From positions 1 through 22,665 of the IMG/VR virus record IMGVR_UViG_3300022602_002919: a stretch of DNA of 22,665 bases; one strand, 5' to 3'. This document shows, piece by piece, positions 8,111 to 14,447 of the stretch. How positions within the stretch are numbered: position 1 is the stretch's first letter; each line of letters opens with the position of its first letter. Source of the stretch: a virus. Both the position numbers and the translations under genes were made by a program. Below the pieces are notes generated by a model. It made no database searches. It was given only the letters and a program-made list of their open reading frames with translations, and was not told where the DNA came from.

Positions 8111-8227
8111 ATGGCTAACGAAAAAGAATTGCCAATCGTCGTTGTTTGCGCCGATTGTGGAGAGATGTCCGATTCGGTGTTGTGCCTTTGGTGCGCCGAG
8201 GAAGAAATGTTGGAGAATGCGTCATGA
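8111..8227 (+). CDS. Small zinc-ribbon protein (38 aa)
   Basis: A 38-residue ORF with an AAGGAAGGA ribosome site about eight bases upstream. It has two paired cysteines, CADCGEMSDSVLCLWC, forming a compact zinc knuckle, followed by an acidic helix EEEMLENA. Its stop overlaps the next ATG (ATGA), which argues for translational coupling. Small treble-clef or ribbon peptides of this type are frequent in actinophage early regions; no individual function is known to me. It follows the 8002-8084 hairpin element, which could control its expression separately from the upstream gene. Confidence 0.6.
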   Translation: MANEKELPIVVVCADCGEMSDSVLCLWCAEEEMLENAS

Positions 8228-8460
8228 ATCACGAACTACTCACCAACTATCGGTTGTTCAATGGGCTACCACAACAACCCCACAACGCACCGGGACCAAA
8301 CAACTACGGAGTGTGTGACGAGGACACCACGTTCTCCGTCATCGTGACTCAAGGAAACCGCTCAAAGACCCTGACGTGGGACGATATTGAAGCGGTCCCC
8401 GACGACATCATCTTGGCGCTTGGCCGTGAGTTGCGCGAGCGAAAGACTGCTGACCAATGA
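8224..8460 (+). CDS. Hypothetical early protein (78 aa)
   Basis: Start at ATG 8224, coupled by ATGA overlap to the preceding zinc peptide; a longer in-frame extension upstream would run through that gene and is unlikely. The product is polar, with GVCDEDTTFSVIVTQGNRSKTLTWDDIEAVPDDIILALGRELRER towards the C terminus: beta strands followed by an acidic helix. No motif that I recognise. It is the last rightward gene before the convergent GroES gene. Confidence 0.55.
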   Translation: MNHELLTNYRLFNGLPQQPHNAPGPNNYGVCDEDTTFSVIVTQGNRSKTLTWDDIEAVPDDIILALGRELRERKTADQ

Positions 8461-8576
8461 GCGACGAGACCTACAAAAGGAGGCACATTCTCTACGGCTA
8501 ATTGGTCACCAGAGCCCGCTCAGTTGCGTTCTAAGCGACGCTACCGTTGATTGGGTCCTACCGGAGCCCGAAAACG

Positions 8577-8873
8577 CTATTGGGCGATTTCGATGCCAAT
8601 AATTTCACTGTTAGATAAAATGACGTACTCAACGTTTTCAATCTCTAACGGTTGTCCCGATGATCGGTGAAAGAACACGCGGTCGCCCTCTTTGACGTCT
8701 AGCGAGACGCTCTCTCCGGTGTGTTCGGAGCGGTGACCAAGACCGGCATTTGCAACGGTGCCGTAGCGCAACGGACTTTGCGCGGACTCCGTGACGATGA
8801 GACCAGACTCGGTTGTATCGGAAACTTCGTCGGCTAGCACTGCGATTCGATCATGAAGTAAACGGAATGACAT
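8577..8873 (-). CDS. groES: GroES-like co-chaperonin (Cpn10)
   Basis: A leftward 98-residue protein, close to the usual GroES length of 95-97. It begins MSFRLLHDRIAVLADE, matching the conserved PLHDRVLV start, and contains the mobile loop ESGLIVTESAQ with a hydrophobic tripeptide (LIV) of the kind that docks onto GroEL. The core follows: RYGTVANAGLG, VKEGDRVFFHRSSGQ, and a C-terminal ENVEYVILSNSEIIGI block. It would cap the host GroEL chamber during folding of phage proteins, as phage T4 gp31 does for its capsid protein. It has its own AAAGGGAG site and a leftward promoter and stands alone between rightward operons, so it is expressed independently. Confidence 0.93.
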   Translation of the reverse strand: MSFRLLHDRIAVLADEVSDTTESGLIVTESAQSPLRYGTVANAGLGHRSEHTGESVSLDVKEGDRVFFHRSSGQPLEIENVEYVILSNSEIIGIEIAQ

Positions 8874-8910
8874 TTCAAAACTCCCTTTGTTCGGTTTTAC
8901 TACTGCAACG

Positions 8911-8939
8911 ATTCTAGCGCTCTTTGATGAGCCGGTCAG
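8911..8939 (-). promoter_or_regulatory. Leftward promoter for groES
   Basis: On the minus strand CTGACC (8934-8939), a 17-base spacer and TAGAAT (8911-8916) form a good sigma70-like promoter. Transcription would start near 8904, about 30 bases before the groES ATG. It lies back to back with promoter module 2 about 35 bases away, so a protein bound to that module's palindrome could affect both directions. Confidence 0.6.
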
Positions 8940-8973
8940 CCATTCCAGTCATATTAATTGGTTCCGAGAAATC

Positions 8974-9031
8974 CCCTTATTTGTAAGGGTTTTGAGGGTA
9001 TTTGCGTTGGGATAAAATATGTGTCTATAAT
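8974..9031 (+). promoter_or_regulatory. Early promoter module, copy 2
   Basis: Best-formed palindrome of the set: CCCTTA-TTTG-TAAGGG (8974-8989) followed by TTTT. Then TTGCGT (9002-9007), an 18-base spacer with GGGATAAAATA, and a consensus TATAAT (9026-9031). Confidence 0.85.
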
Positions 9032-9049
9032 GAACTTGTTGGAAGAAAC

Positions 9050-9064
9050 GCTCATGAAGGGAGC
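9050..9064 (+). promoter_or_regulatory. SD-sequestering leader hairpin (type B), copy 2
   Basis: GCTC-ATGAAGG-GAGC, a perfect 4-bp stem holding the GAAGGGAG ribosome site of the ATG at 9072. Confidence 0.65.
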
Positions 9065-9071
9065 AAATGAA

Positions 9072-9314
9072 ATGAGTAGCAAGGGTCACAACATAGTTAA
9101 CGGAGTTGCCAAACAACTCGTTCGCAAGCACAACGTTGAGCGTCTCGGTAGGACTTACGTTCTTACCGTTGACGGCGCGACGAACTACGTGTTTCGCTCG
9201 GGCAACGTTTGGGTTGCGAAGCACCACGACGCCGACGGCGAGTGGATTCACACACTCACGGCAAAGACGCTTGGAGAAGCAATCGAAAACCTAGTTGGAA
9301 AGGAAGTGGCTTAA
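9072..9314 (+). CDS. Hypothetical small protein upstream of the ArdC-like gene (80 aa)
   Basis: The reading frame is open back to 8958, but that includes the promoter, so the start is the ATG at 9072, nine bases after the GAAGGGAG site. The 80-residue basic product (SSKGHNIVNGVAKQLVRKHN, TYVLTVDGATNYVFRSGNVW, then HTLTAKTLGEAIENLVGKE) has a central beta hairpin and a C-terminal helix. I do not recognise the family. It directly abuts the ArdC-like gene with no spacing between stop and start, so the two are co-translated and may act together. Confidence 0.65.
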   Translation: MSSKGHNIVNGVAKQLVRKHNVERLGRTYVLTVDGATNYVFRSGNVWVAKHHDADGEWIHTLTAKTLGEAIENLVGKEVA

Positions 9315-10151
9315 ATGACAACCGACTTCAAAGACGCCAAGGCGGCGCTCGCTCAAATCGAAGCGGGCATTGCGAATCTAGCGACGACCGAAGGGTGGCA
9401 CGACTACCTCAAGGCCGCCACAAAATTTCACAACTACTCGCTCAACAACCTCATGTTGATTGCGATGCAATACCCCGAAGCATCTCAAGTTGCCGGTTAC
9501 AAAACGTGGCAGGCGCTCGGGCGACAGGTGCGCAAGGGTGAGACGGGCATCCGTATCTTGGCTCCGATGGTTGGTAAAGTGAAGGACGAAAACGGTGAAC
9601 CAACTGAGAAGACGAGGGTTTTCGGGTTCAAGACCGTTGCCGTTTTTGACGTTGCCCAAACCGACGGTGACGAGATTGTGTCTCCGGTGACGCTTCTCGA
9701 AGGAGAGGCTCCCGAGGGAATTTTCGAGCGACTCGTTGAGTTTGCTGAGAGCATCGGGTTCACTACGGAGATCAAAGGTGACGGGCTGGGCGGTGCAAAT
9801 GGCACCACCAACTTTGACACCAACACCATCTCAATCTTGGGCACCAATTCCCCGCTCCAACAAGTCAAGACGATGGCTCACGAAATCGGTCATGCCATCT
9901 TGCACACCGACCGAGAAGCCAAAATTGGTCGTGACCAGAAAGAGTTGGAAGCGGAGTCGGTGGCGTTCATCGTGTGCCAAGCCCTTGGAATAAAAACTGA
10001 CGACTACACGTTTGGCTATGTTCTCACTTGGAAGGGTGGAGACGCCGAAGCCACCAAAGGACTGCGTGAGAGCGCTTCACGCATCGTCAAGGCGGCGGAC
10101 CAGGTGATTGCCACATTGGAAGTCACGGAAAAGGTGGCGGTGGCGGCGTAA
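9315..10151 (+). CDS. ArdC-like antirestriction protein: ssDNA-binding domain plus zincin-like metallopeptidase
   Basis: A 278-residue protein with two domains. Residues ~10-130 match the ArdC N-terminal pattern: helix, HNYSLNNLMLIAMQYPEAS, VAGYKTWQALGRQVRKGETGIRILAP, then FGFKTVAVFDVAQTDG. Residues ~135-260 form an ImmA/IrrE-like zincin with HEIGH (His189, Glu190, His193) and a downstream ELEAES block (~210-215) that should supply the third zinc ligand. In plasmids ArdC-type proteins protect incoming single-stranded DNA from restriction; many phages carry the same architecture. Here it lies in the first early operons, where protection of injected DNA would be useful. Whether the peptidase acts on a host repressor or restriction enzyme cannot be told from sequence. 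Confidence 0.85.
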   Translation: MTTDFKDAKAALAQIEAGIANLATTEGWHDYLKAATKFHNYSLNNLMLIAMQYPEASQVAGYKTWQALGRQVRKGETGIRILAPMVGKVKDENGEPTEKTRVFGFKTVAVFDVAQTDGDEIVSPVTLLEGEAPEGIFERLVEFAESIGFTTEIKGDGLGGANGTTNFDTNTISILGTNSPLQQVKTMAHEIGHAILHTDREAKIGRDQKELEAESVAFIVCQALGIKTDDYTFGYVLTWKGGDAEATKGLRESASRIVKAADQVIATLEVTEKVAVAA

Positions 10152-10190
10152 CAGGCGCTACACTCTCATTAGGATGAACTTTTCAAGTTC

Positions 10191-10270
10191 GTAGGCCGGG
10201 AGTTCGGGGTTGCCTCCCGTACCTCCTTTCTGTACGGTGTTGTCTCCCTTCACCCCGACTCCCGGTCTGC
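10191..10270 (+). ncRNA. Putative structured RNA with anti-SD loops (strand uncertain)
   Basis: An extended dyad starts about 40 bases after the ArdC-like gene. Bases 10191-10210 pair with 10252-10270: about 19 pairs with one bulge (T10204) and two G.U. Within it CCGTAC (10217-10222) pairs with GTACGG (10232-10237) around the 9-base loop CTCCTTTCT. The + strand therefore exposes ACCTCCTTTCT, identical to the 3' tail of many bacterial 16S rRNAs (the anti-Shine-Dalgarno), and TGTCTCCCTTCA (10241-10252), perfectly complementary to the SD region at 17965-17976. A small perfect hairpin (GAACTT-TTC-AAGTTC) precedes it at 10176-10190. No coding frame or T-tract is evident. If the other strand is transcribed, the loops would instead show AAGGAGG and GAAGGGAG motifs. 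Confidence 0.5.
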
Positions 10271-10316
10271 ATTACGAAACCTTTACGGCACCCTTGTGCA
10301 ACTGTATGCTGAGGCC

Positions 10317-10490
10317 ATGAGCACGGCACGCATCACGAGTTCGACGGTGAAAGCATCCATGACGTCAGTAAGCGAGCACACCCTCAACGGAGCCGTGCAA
10401 GGGCTCATTTCATCATCATGCAATCAGAAGTGCGCTGAATTAGATACAGTGATACGTAGGGATTTTGATGAGGACTCACATGATGAGTGA
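10317..10490 (+). CDS. Uncertain small ORF (57 aa)
   Basis: ATG 10317 lies seven bases after a TATGCT (10305-10310) that has TTTACG 17 bases upstream, so this could be a leaderless mRNA; a short GAGG is too close to serve as a normal ribosome site. The product is polar, Ser/Thr-rich and has a very acidic end (RRDFDEDSHDE) with no motif I recognise. Its stop precedes the HTH gene start at 10502 by eleven bases. It may be real or may be untranslated leader for the genes behind it. Confidence 0.35.
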   Translation: MSTARITSSTVKASMTSVSEHTLNGAVQGLISSSCNQKCAELDTVIRRDFDEDSHDE

Positions 10491-10501
10491 TTGGAGAAAA
10501 A

Positions 10502-10759
10502 ATGGCGCTTCGAGACGCAATAAAAAAACCCGCAACGCAGTGCAAGGTGGCGCGTGCAGTTGCGATATTTAATGACGAAGACATTGAAACGCTCACGGAG
10601 TGGGTTGAGCAAGGCGCTCCATTGAGAAGGATGGTCGGAGCAATTCGGAACGAGTATCCCGAAAATTCTTTTGTTGAAGCAACACTCTCCGATCATCTGC
10701 GGGGCAGATGTGGATGTCCTGAGAAAACTTTGTTGAAGGGTGTGTGGGAAAATGTCTAA
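10502..10759 (+). CDS. Small helix-turn-helix protein, possibly terminase-small-subunit-like
   Basis: Start at ATG 10502 after a GGAGA site; an ATG at 10487 lacks one. The 85-residue product is all helical: FNDEDIETLTEWVEQGAPLRRMVGAIRNEY, then VEATLSDHLRGRCGC. This order (helix, helix-turn-helix, HxRGxCxC end) is familiar from small DNA-binding proteins of actinophages that often sit next to a metallophosphoesterase or terminase gene, and some act as the small terminase subunit. Here the large subunit is not in the window, so packaging is only a possibility. It overlaps the next gene by eight bases. Confidence 0.55.
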   Translation: MALRDAIKKPATQCKVARAVAIFNDEDIETLTEWVEQGAPLRRMVGAIRNEYPENSFVEATLSDHLRGRCGCPEKTLLKGVWENV

Positions 10760-10979
10760 GAAGGAAAAACTCAAAAACCAAGTTACAGAATTGTTACAGG
10801 AGAACTCCGAGTTACATTCAAAAATCAGTCACTTGGAGGATGTTCTTTGGCAATGCCTGAGTGGGTTATTCGAAGGGCTTGACCTACGGCTGGTTCGCCT
10901 TGACGACAAGGACAACTCACCAAGCCAATTCCCGCCCGAGGTAGTTAGCGGAATGCTCGAAGAGGCTCAAGAACGATGA
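10752..10979 (+). CDS. Coiled-coil protein (75 aa)
   Basis: Start at ATG 10752 (MSKKEKLKNQVTELLQEN), inside the end of the preceding gene. Residues ~4-35 have heptad spacing of Leu/Ile/Val (KLKNQVTELLQENSELHSKI), typical of a parallel coiled coil, followed by a mixed segment with DLRLVRLDDKD and an acidic helix end. Probably a dimerising accessory protein of its neighbours; tight overlaps on both sides (eight bases upstream, ATGA downstream) support coordinated translation with the HTH protein and the phosphoesterase. No family recognised. Confidence 0.55.
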   Translation: MSKKEKLKNQVTELLQENSELHSKISHLEDVLWQCLSGLFEGLDLRLVRLDDKDNSPSQFPPEVVSGMLEEAQER

Positions 10980-12154
10980 GTCTCAAAGACCGCACCACCG
11001 GACCACCGGAAAAACACCCAAAGGGATGGGAGCCTGGCGTCGTATGGAACGGTGACGCTGGAGAAGTTTCGTCGGGTCCAATGGAAGACCAACCTGACGA
11101 TGGCATCTGGCAAGAGATAGTCAAGGACTTTGGAGTCACGCGCTCCGTGCGAATCGTCCCCGGCTCGATTCAAGTGCGCGCATGGGAAACACACGACGGT
11201 CGAAAACTGCGCTACTACCGAGCCCGGCTAGAGCCTGCGAGCCTTGACGACGAAAATCGTGCGGACATCGAAGAACTCTGTAAGATGGTAGCGCGACGCC
11301 GACCGCTCACCGCCCCCAACCCCGGTGAGGGCGGCGATCGCTCTCTCGTTGTGGCGTTGGCCGATTGGCAAGTTGGCAAAGCCGGTGAAGTTGGTGGCGG
11401 AACTCCCGAGTTTGTGGAACGACTGCTCGCAACGTATGACCGTCTCCTCGCTCACGCCAAAAAGATGCGCAAAGACCACAGGGTCGAAACCGTCTATTGC
11501 ATTGGACTGGGAGATTTGATCGAAAACTGCGACGGGCATTATTCGGCCCAAACATTCAATGTTGATCTTGACCGACGTGAACAAGTTCGATTGGTGCGCC
11601 ATCTCATCTTGGAACTTATTGAGCAACTGGCAAAAGCAAACTTCCGAACAATCCTTGGAGCGGTGCCGGGCAACCACGGAGAAAATCGCAGAAACGGGAA
11701 GGCGTTCACGAACGTATTTTTAGACAACGATGATCTTGCCGTCGTTGAGCAAGTTGCCGAGATACTCGCACACAACCCCGAGCGGTACAACAACGTTTTT
11801 GTTCCGACCGGAGCAATTGCCGAGGACCACACAATGACTCTTGACGTCTCCGGTGTTCGCGTCGGCTTTGCGCATGGACATCAAATGCGCGCCAACCAAG
11901 CATCCTTGTGGTGGGCGAAACAAGCCTTGGGCAAACAACCCATCGCTCAAGCGGACCTACTCGTGAGTGGTCACTACCATCACTTGACAGTGAGCGAGTC
12001 GTCGGGGCGCACACACTTTCAAGCGCCAGCGATGGACGGTGGCTCACGTTGGTGGACCGCCATGAGTGGAGCGAGTGCTCCGAGCGGGATGCTCACGTTC
12101 CTTGCCGGTCAAGGTTGTGGCGTGCGCGGCTGGAGCGACCTCGCAGTTCTCTAA
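10976..12154 (+). CDS. Calcineurin-like metallophosphoesterase
   Basis: A 392-residue protein coupled by ATGA to the coiled-coil gene. The first ~110 residues (EIVKDFGVTRSVRIVPGSIQ, RAWETHDGRKLRYYRARLEP) form an N-terminal domain seen in actinophage members. The catalytic domain has the metallophosphoesterase blocks in order: ADWQVGK (a DxQ variant of DxH), GLGDLIEN, PGNHGEN, GFAHGHQM and SGHYHH. Two metal ions are expected. Family members cleave phosphodiesters, and phage members may trim DNA ends or act like SbcD/Mre11 nucleases. The variant first motif (Gln instead of His) is shared by phage relatives as far as I recall. Likely role: DNA processing or repair during replication. Confidence 0.82.
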   Translation: MSLKDRTTGPPEKHPKGWEPGVVWNGDAGEVSSGPMEDQPDDGIWQEIVKDFGVTRSVRIVPGSIQVRAWETHDGRKLRYYRARLEPASLDDENRADIEELCKMVARRRPLTAPNPGEGGDRSLVVALADWQVGKAGEVGGGTPEFVERLLATYDRLLAHAKKMRKDHRVETVYCIGLGDLIENCDGHYSAQTFNVDLDRREQVRLVRHLILELIEQLAKANFRTILGAVPGNHGENRRNGKAFTNVFLDNDDLAVVEQVAEILAHNPERYNNVFVPTGAIAEDHTMTLDVSGVRVGFAHGHQMRANQASLWWAKQALGKQPIAQADLLVSGHYHHLTVSESSGRTHFQAPAMDGGSRWWTAMSGASAPSGMLTFLAGQGCGVRGWSDLAVL

Positions 12155-12325
12155 TTACATTTGGTGTTGTATCGCCGGACAACGACACCCGCGCATCTCA
12201 AGTTGGGTGATGACATCGGCCACCGCTTGCGGAAGTTTTTGGAAGGGGATGCCGATCACGTCGCCCCGATAAAGGTCTCGTTTGCATCCGCATGGAAAAG
12301 TCAGTGTGAGTAGCGCGTTGTTCAT
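12155..12325 (-). CDS. Leftward Cys-rich small protein (56 aa)
   Basis: A minus-strand ORF that ends exactly where the phosphoesterase gene ends (stops adjacent, convergent). Translation: MNNALLTLTFPCGCKRDLY ... QLEMRGCRCPAIQHQM. Two Cys-x-Cys pairs (CGC near the N terminus, CRC near the C terminus) suggest one bound zinc. A TAGGG lies about ten bases before the ATG on that strand. The full use of the gap, with no in-frame stop, makes it more likely than chance, but it is short and I know no family. It is one of only two leftward genes in the window. Confidence 0.5.
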   Translation of the reverse strand: MNNALLTLTFPCGCKRDLYRGDVIGIPFQKLPQAVADVITQLEMRGCRCPAIQHQM

Positions 12326-12382
12326 GGGGTATTGACCCTACCCCATCTCAGAACCTTTCGCATTTTGACAACACCCAGTTTG

Positions 12383-12441
12383 CCCATATTTTATACGGGT
12401 TTTTATGATACTTGCATGGGATACCATAGTGTGCATATAAT
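12383..12441 (+). promoter_or_regulatory. Early promoter module, copy 3
   Basis: Imperfect palindrome CCCATATTTTATACGGG (12383-12399) plus TTTTT, then TTGCAT (12412-12417), an 18-base spacer with GGGATACCATA, and TATAAT (12436-12441). A second possible promoter (TTGACA at 12365, 16 bases, TATTTT) overlaps the palindrome, so a protein on the palindrome could choose between them. Confidence 0.82.
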
Positions 12442-12448
12442 GGAGTCA

Positions 12449-12465
12449 CGGGGCAAGGAGTCCCG
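12449..12465 (+). promoter_or_regulatory. Leader hairpin type A, copy 1
   Basis: CGGGGC-AAGGA-GTCCCG: six pairs including one G.U, loop AAGGA. It lies just after the predicted transcription start of module 3. The matching element at 17198-17218 has the same layout. Confidence 0.6.
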
Positions 12466-12471
12466 GAAGCA

Positions 12472-12489
12472 AGTCTTTGAAGGGAGACT
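12472..12489 (+). promoter_or_regulatory. SD-sequestering leader hairpin (type B), copy 3
   Basis: AGTCT-TTGAAGGG-AGACT: perfect 5-bp stem with the GAAGGG ribosome site of ATG 12493 in the loop. Confidence 0.7.
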
Positions 12490-12492
12490 GAA

Positions 12493-12660
12493 ATGGCAAA
12501 GCAAATCATCATGAAAACCGCTACGGAGCAAGATGCAAAATGTCCGTGTTGTGGGACGGGTACGCCCGCCAAAAATAAGTTCGACCTTTGCTCGCCTTGC
12601 TACCGAGACGTGGCTAGGGAAATGAAGCGAGATCGTGCGGCGGCGAGAGGGGGTTGTTAA
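12493..12660 (+). CDS. Small zinc-ribbon protein (55 aa)
   Basis: First gene behind module 3, with its ribosome site in the type B hairpin loop. The product begins MAKQIIMKTATEQDAKC and has CPCCGTGTPAKNKFDLCSPC, two CxxC pairs 16-17 residues apart, i.e. a compact zinc ribbon, followed by a basic helix (YRDVAREMKRDRAAARGG). Basic residues next to the ribbon suggest nucleic-acid binding. Stop and next start share one base. No named family recognised. Confidence 0.65.
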   Translation: MAKQIIMKTATEQDAKCPCCGTGTPAKNKFDLCSPCYRDVAREMKRDRAAARGGC

Positions 12661-12926
12661 TGGACACCACCAAGTACCATGACCTCACCCTTGCCGACAT
12701 CAAGGAGCACGAAGTGGCGTTGGAAGAACTTGCAGAGGACGAGCGGTACATCAACGGCATGGGCTACGGCTTTGAGGATTACCTTACCGAGATTGACAAG
12801 GGTTATTGGGCCGAAGATCGAGTAGATGGAAAGAGATGGTCTTGTGGCACAAGTCTTGAGACTCTTGAAATCAAGGCTCTACAAAAAATCTACCGACGAG
12901 TATGTCGGGAGATGAGAAACGGATGA
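12660..12926 (+). CDS. Hypothetical acidic early protein (88 aa)
   Basis: Start at ATG 12660, overlapping the previous stop by one base, with GAGAGGGGG upstream. The protein is acidic and helical: LTLADIKEHEVALEELAEDERYI, GFEDYLTEIDKGYWAEDR, then LETLEIKALQKIYRRVCREM. No conserved motif that I recognise. The acidic surface could suit a protein-binding or DNA-mimic role, but nothing in the sequence proves that. Confidence 0.6.
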   Translation: MDTTKYHDLTLADIKEHEVALEELAEDERYINGMGYGFEDYLTEIDKGYWAEDRVDGKRWSCGTSLETLEIKALQKIYRRVCREMRNG

Positions 12927-12949
12927 AACAAAAGAGAGAGGAAAACAAA

Positions 12950-13399
12950 ATGGCAATGTCAATTACACTTGACGAGGCATCTTTGTCTTGGCTTGAGCAA
13001 AACATCAAGAAGGGGTTGAGCCGCAAGCAACGGCGGATGCGCGAAGAGGTGCTCCGTCAACTTAAAGCGAGGCCGCCCAAGAGGGTAGAAGCAGTCGAGC
13101 CAAAGCGCCCGCACGGAAATCTTGGTCGTGTCCGCTACGGAACCGCAACCTATGACCTCTTGGCAACGTTCGTCAGGGTAAATCACGTCGGGCTGACAAG
13201 TGTTGAGGCCGCATCAGTCACATCCATGCGATACGAGTCGTTGAGGACGAGTTGCTCATCACTCAAGGAGAAGGGATTGCTCCGTACCGATGGTCGTCGT
13301 AACGGACGGTATGTTTACAAGATCACGTCTAAAGGTCGTCGGGTCTTTGAAGAAGCACGTTTGGCAAATCAAAAAAAGGAGATGATAGGTAATGTCTGA
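12950..13399 (+). CDS. Winged-helix DNA-binding protein
   Basis: ATG 12950 is preferred because AGAGAGGA lies eight bases upstream; ATG 12923 (coupled to the previous stop) is an alternative. The N-terminal part is basic and helical (SRKQRRMREEVLRQLKARPP). Residues ~65-140 form a winged helix: YDLLATFVRVNHVGLTSVEA, SLRTSCSSLKEKGLL, then the wing TDGRRNGRYVYKITSKGRRV. This is the MarR-like arrangement of phage transcription regulators. Lying directly ahead of the ERF gene, it may regulate the recombination operon or bind the phage promoter modules; its target is not known. The end overlaps the next gene by eight bases. Confidence 0.68.
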   Translation: MAMSITLDEASLSWLEQNIKKGLSRKQRRMREEVLRQLKARPPKRVEAVEPKRPHGNLGRVRYGTATYDLLATFVRVNHVGLTSVEAASVTSMRYESLRTSCSSLKEKGLLRTDGRRNGRYVYKITSKGRRVFEEARLANQKKEMIGNV

Positions 13400-14027
13400 A
13401 AATCAATTGATATTCAAAAAGATGGCTGAGGTATTAGCCGACACAATGCCCGTCGAAAAGAATGGATACAACCAAGCCCAAAAGTTTGCTTTCCGAAGCA
13501 TTGACGACACGGTTGCATCGGTCCGCAAGGCTCTCGTGAAGCACGGAGTAGCAATCTTGCCAGAGGTGTTGACGGTTGAACGTGACACCTATCTCACCGG
13601 CAAGGGCGCAACAATGAACGTTGCACACGTTTTGGTGTCGTACACTTTCATGGCGGAAGACGGCTCAAGCGTCTTGACTTCTATGACTGGCTCGGCGGCA
13701 GACAGCGGGGATAAGGCCGTGAGCAAGGCTTTGAGTATGGCATTCAAATACATGTGTTTCCAAACGTTTTTGTGTGGAACCGATGGGGACCCCGATGCCG
13801 AAGTTGTGGAAACGGCGGCGACGATTGACCCTACAATCTTGACGGCTAAGGACAAGGCGAAGATTGCCGAGTTCGGAAAGCGCGCACAGTTGGAGGGCGA
13901 TGCACTAAGGCTCGCCATTCAAGATGCGGTCGGCAGGGCGATCAATTCGACATCCGACTTGGTGCGAGATGACTTGCCGGAAATCGAAGCGTACCTTTCC
14001 GAAATGGAAACCGTAGGAAACCTATAA
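13392..14027 (+). CDS. erf: ERF-family single-strand annealing protein
   Basis: A 211-residue protein with the ERF signature: FKKMAEVLADTMPVEKNGYN, FAFRSIDDTVASVRKALVKH, VLVSYTFMAEDGSSVLTSMT, GSAADSGDKAVSKALSMAFKYMCFQTF. ERF proteins bind single-stranded DNA and promote annealing of complementary strands in phage recombination and genome circularisation. It is followed by SSB, and a YqaJ-type exonuclease lies 4.6 kb downstream, giving a full exonuclease/annealase/SSB set. The C-terminal third (TILTAKDKAKIAEFGKRAQL..) is helical and likely mediates SSB interaction. Confidence 0.9.
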   Translation: MSENQLIFKKMAEVLADTMPVEKNGYNQAQKFAFRSIDDTVASVRKALVKHGVAILPEVLTVERDTYLTGKGATMNVAHVLVSYTFMAEDGSSVLTSMTGSAADSGDKAVSKALSMAFKYMCFQTFLCGTDGDPDAEVVETAATIDPTILTAKDKAKIAEFGKRAQLEGDALRLAIQDAVGRAINSTSDLVRDDLPEIEAYLSEMETVGNL

Positions 14028-14051
14028 ACAAAAAAGAAAGAAGGTAATGAA

Positions 14052-14447
14052 ATGAGTAGTAGCACCATCATCGGAAATGTTGGTCGTGAGCCCGACTTGC
14101 GATTTAGTAACAGCGGTATGGCCGTTTGCCGATTTAGCGTGGCGGTCAACCGCCGCAAAAAAGACGGAGATGACTGGAAGGATGTCACAACGTGGCATGA
14201 CGTGACGTGCTTTGGTCCTTTGGCCGAAAACGTTGCCGAGACAATTGCCAAGGGTGATGAAATTATTGCTGAGGGGTACGTTGAGGAGCCACGACTTTAC
14301 GAGAAGAAGGATGGGTCAACCGGGGTGAGTCTCCCGTTCGTGGCCAACAGCCTCGGCGCATCGTTGCGTTGGAAGTCGTTGGGCGGAGCGGGTGCACCAA
14401 AAGCACCGAAGCCCAAGATGGAAACGTACTCGTCGGAGCCGTTCTAG
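14052..14447 (+). CDS. ssb: Single-stranded DNA-binding protein
   Basis: A 131-residue OB-fold protein: MSSSTIIGNVGREPDLRFSN, AVCRFSVAVNRRKK, TTWHDVTCFGPLAENVAETI, KGDEIIAEGYVEEPRLYEKK, SLPFVANSLGASLRW. The C-terminal tip is YSSEPF, which keeps the final Pro-Phe of bacterial SSB tails but has little of the usual acidic run (DDDIPF), so docking of host repair proteins may be weaker. It coats single-stranded DNA during replication and recombination. GAAGG lies about seven bases before the start. The stop shares one base with the GTG start of the next gene. Confidence 0.92.
   Translation: MSSSTIIGNVGREPDLRFSNSGMAVCRFSVAVNRRKKDGDDWKDVTTWHDVTCFGPLAENVAETIAKGDEIIAEGYVEEPRLYEKKDGSTGVSLPFVANSLGASLRWKSLGGAGAPKAPKPKMETYSSEPF

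Noticed and set aside
8457-8501. 14-codon ORF (MSDETYKRRHILYG) coupled to the preceding stop
   Set aside because: Too short to separate from chance; no motif and no clear downstream partner.
8604-8625. GATAAAAT at the groES 3' end as a sixth promoter module
   Set aside because: It lacks the palindrome and the -35/-10 spacing and lies in the conserved coding sequence.
10175-10191. Anticodon-like stem-loop TGAAC-TTTTCAA-GTTCG suggesting a tRNA-Glu
   Set aside because: No matching D-arm, T-arm with a 7-base loop or 7-bp acceptor stem can be built around it.
10201-10240. AGAAAGGAGG on the minus strand as the ribosome site of a leftward gene
   Set aside because: No leftward reading frame longer than a few codons follows it.
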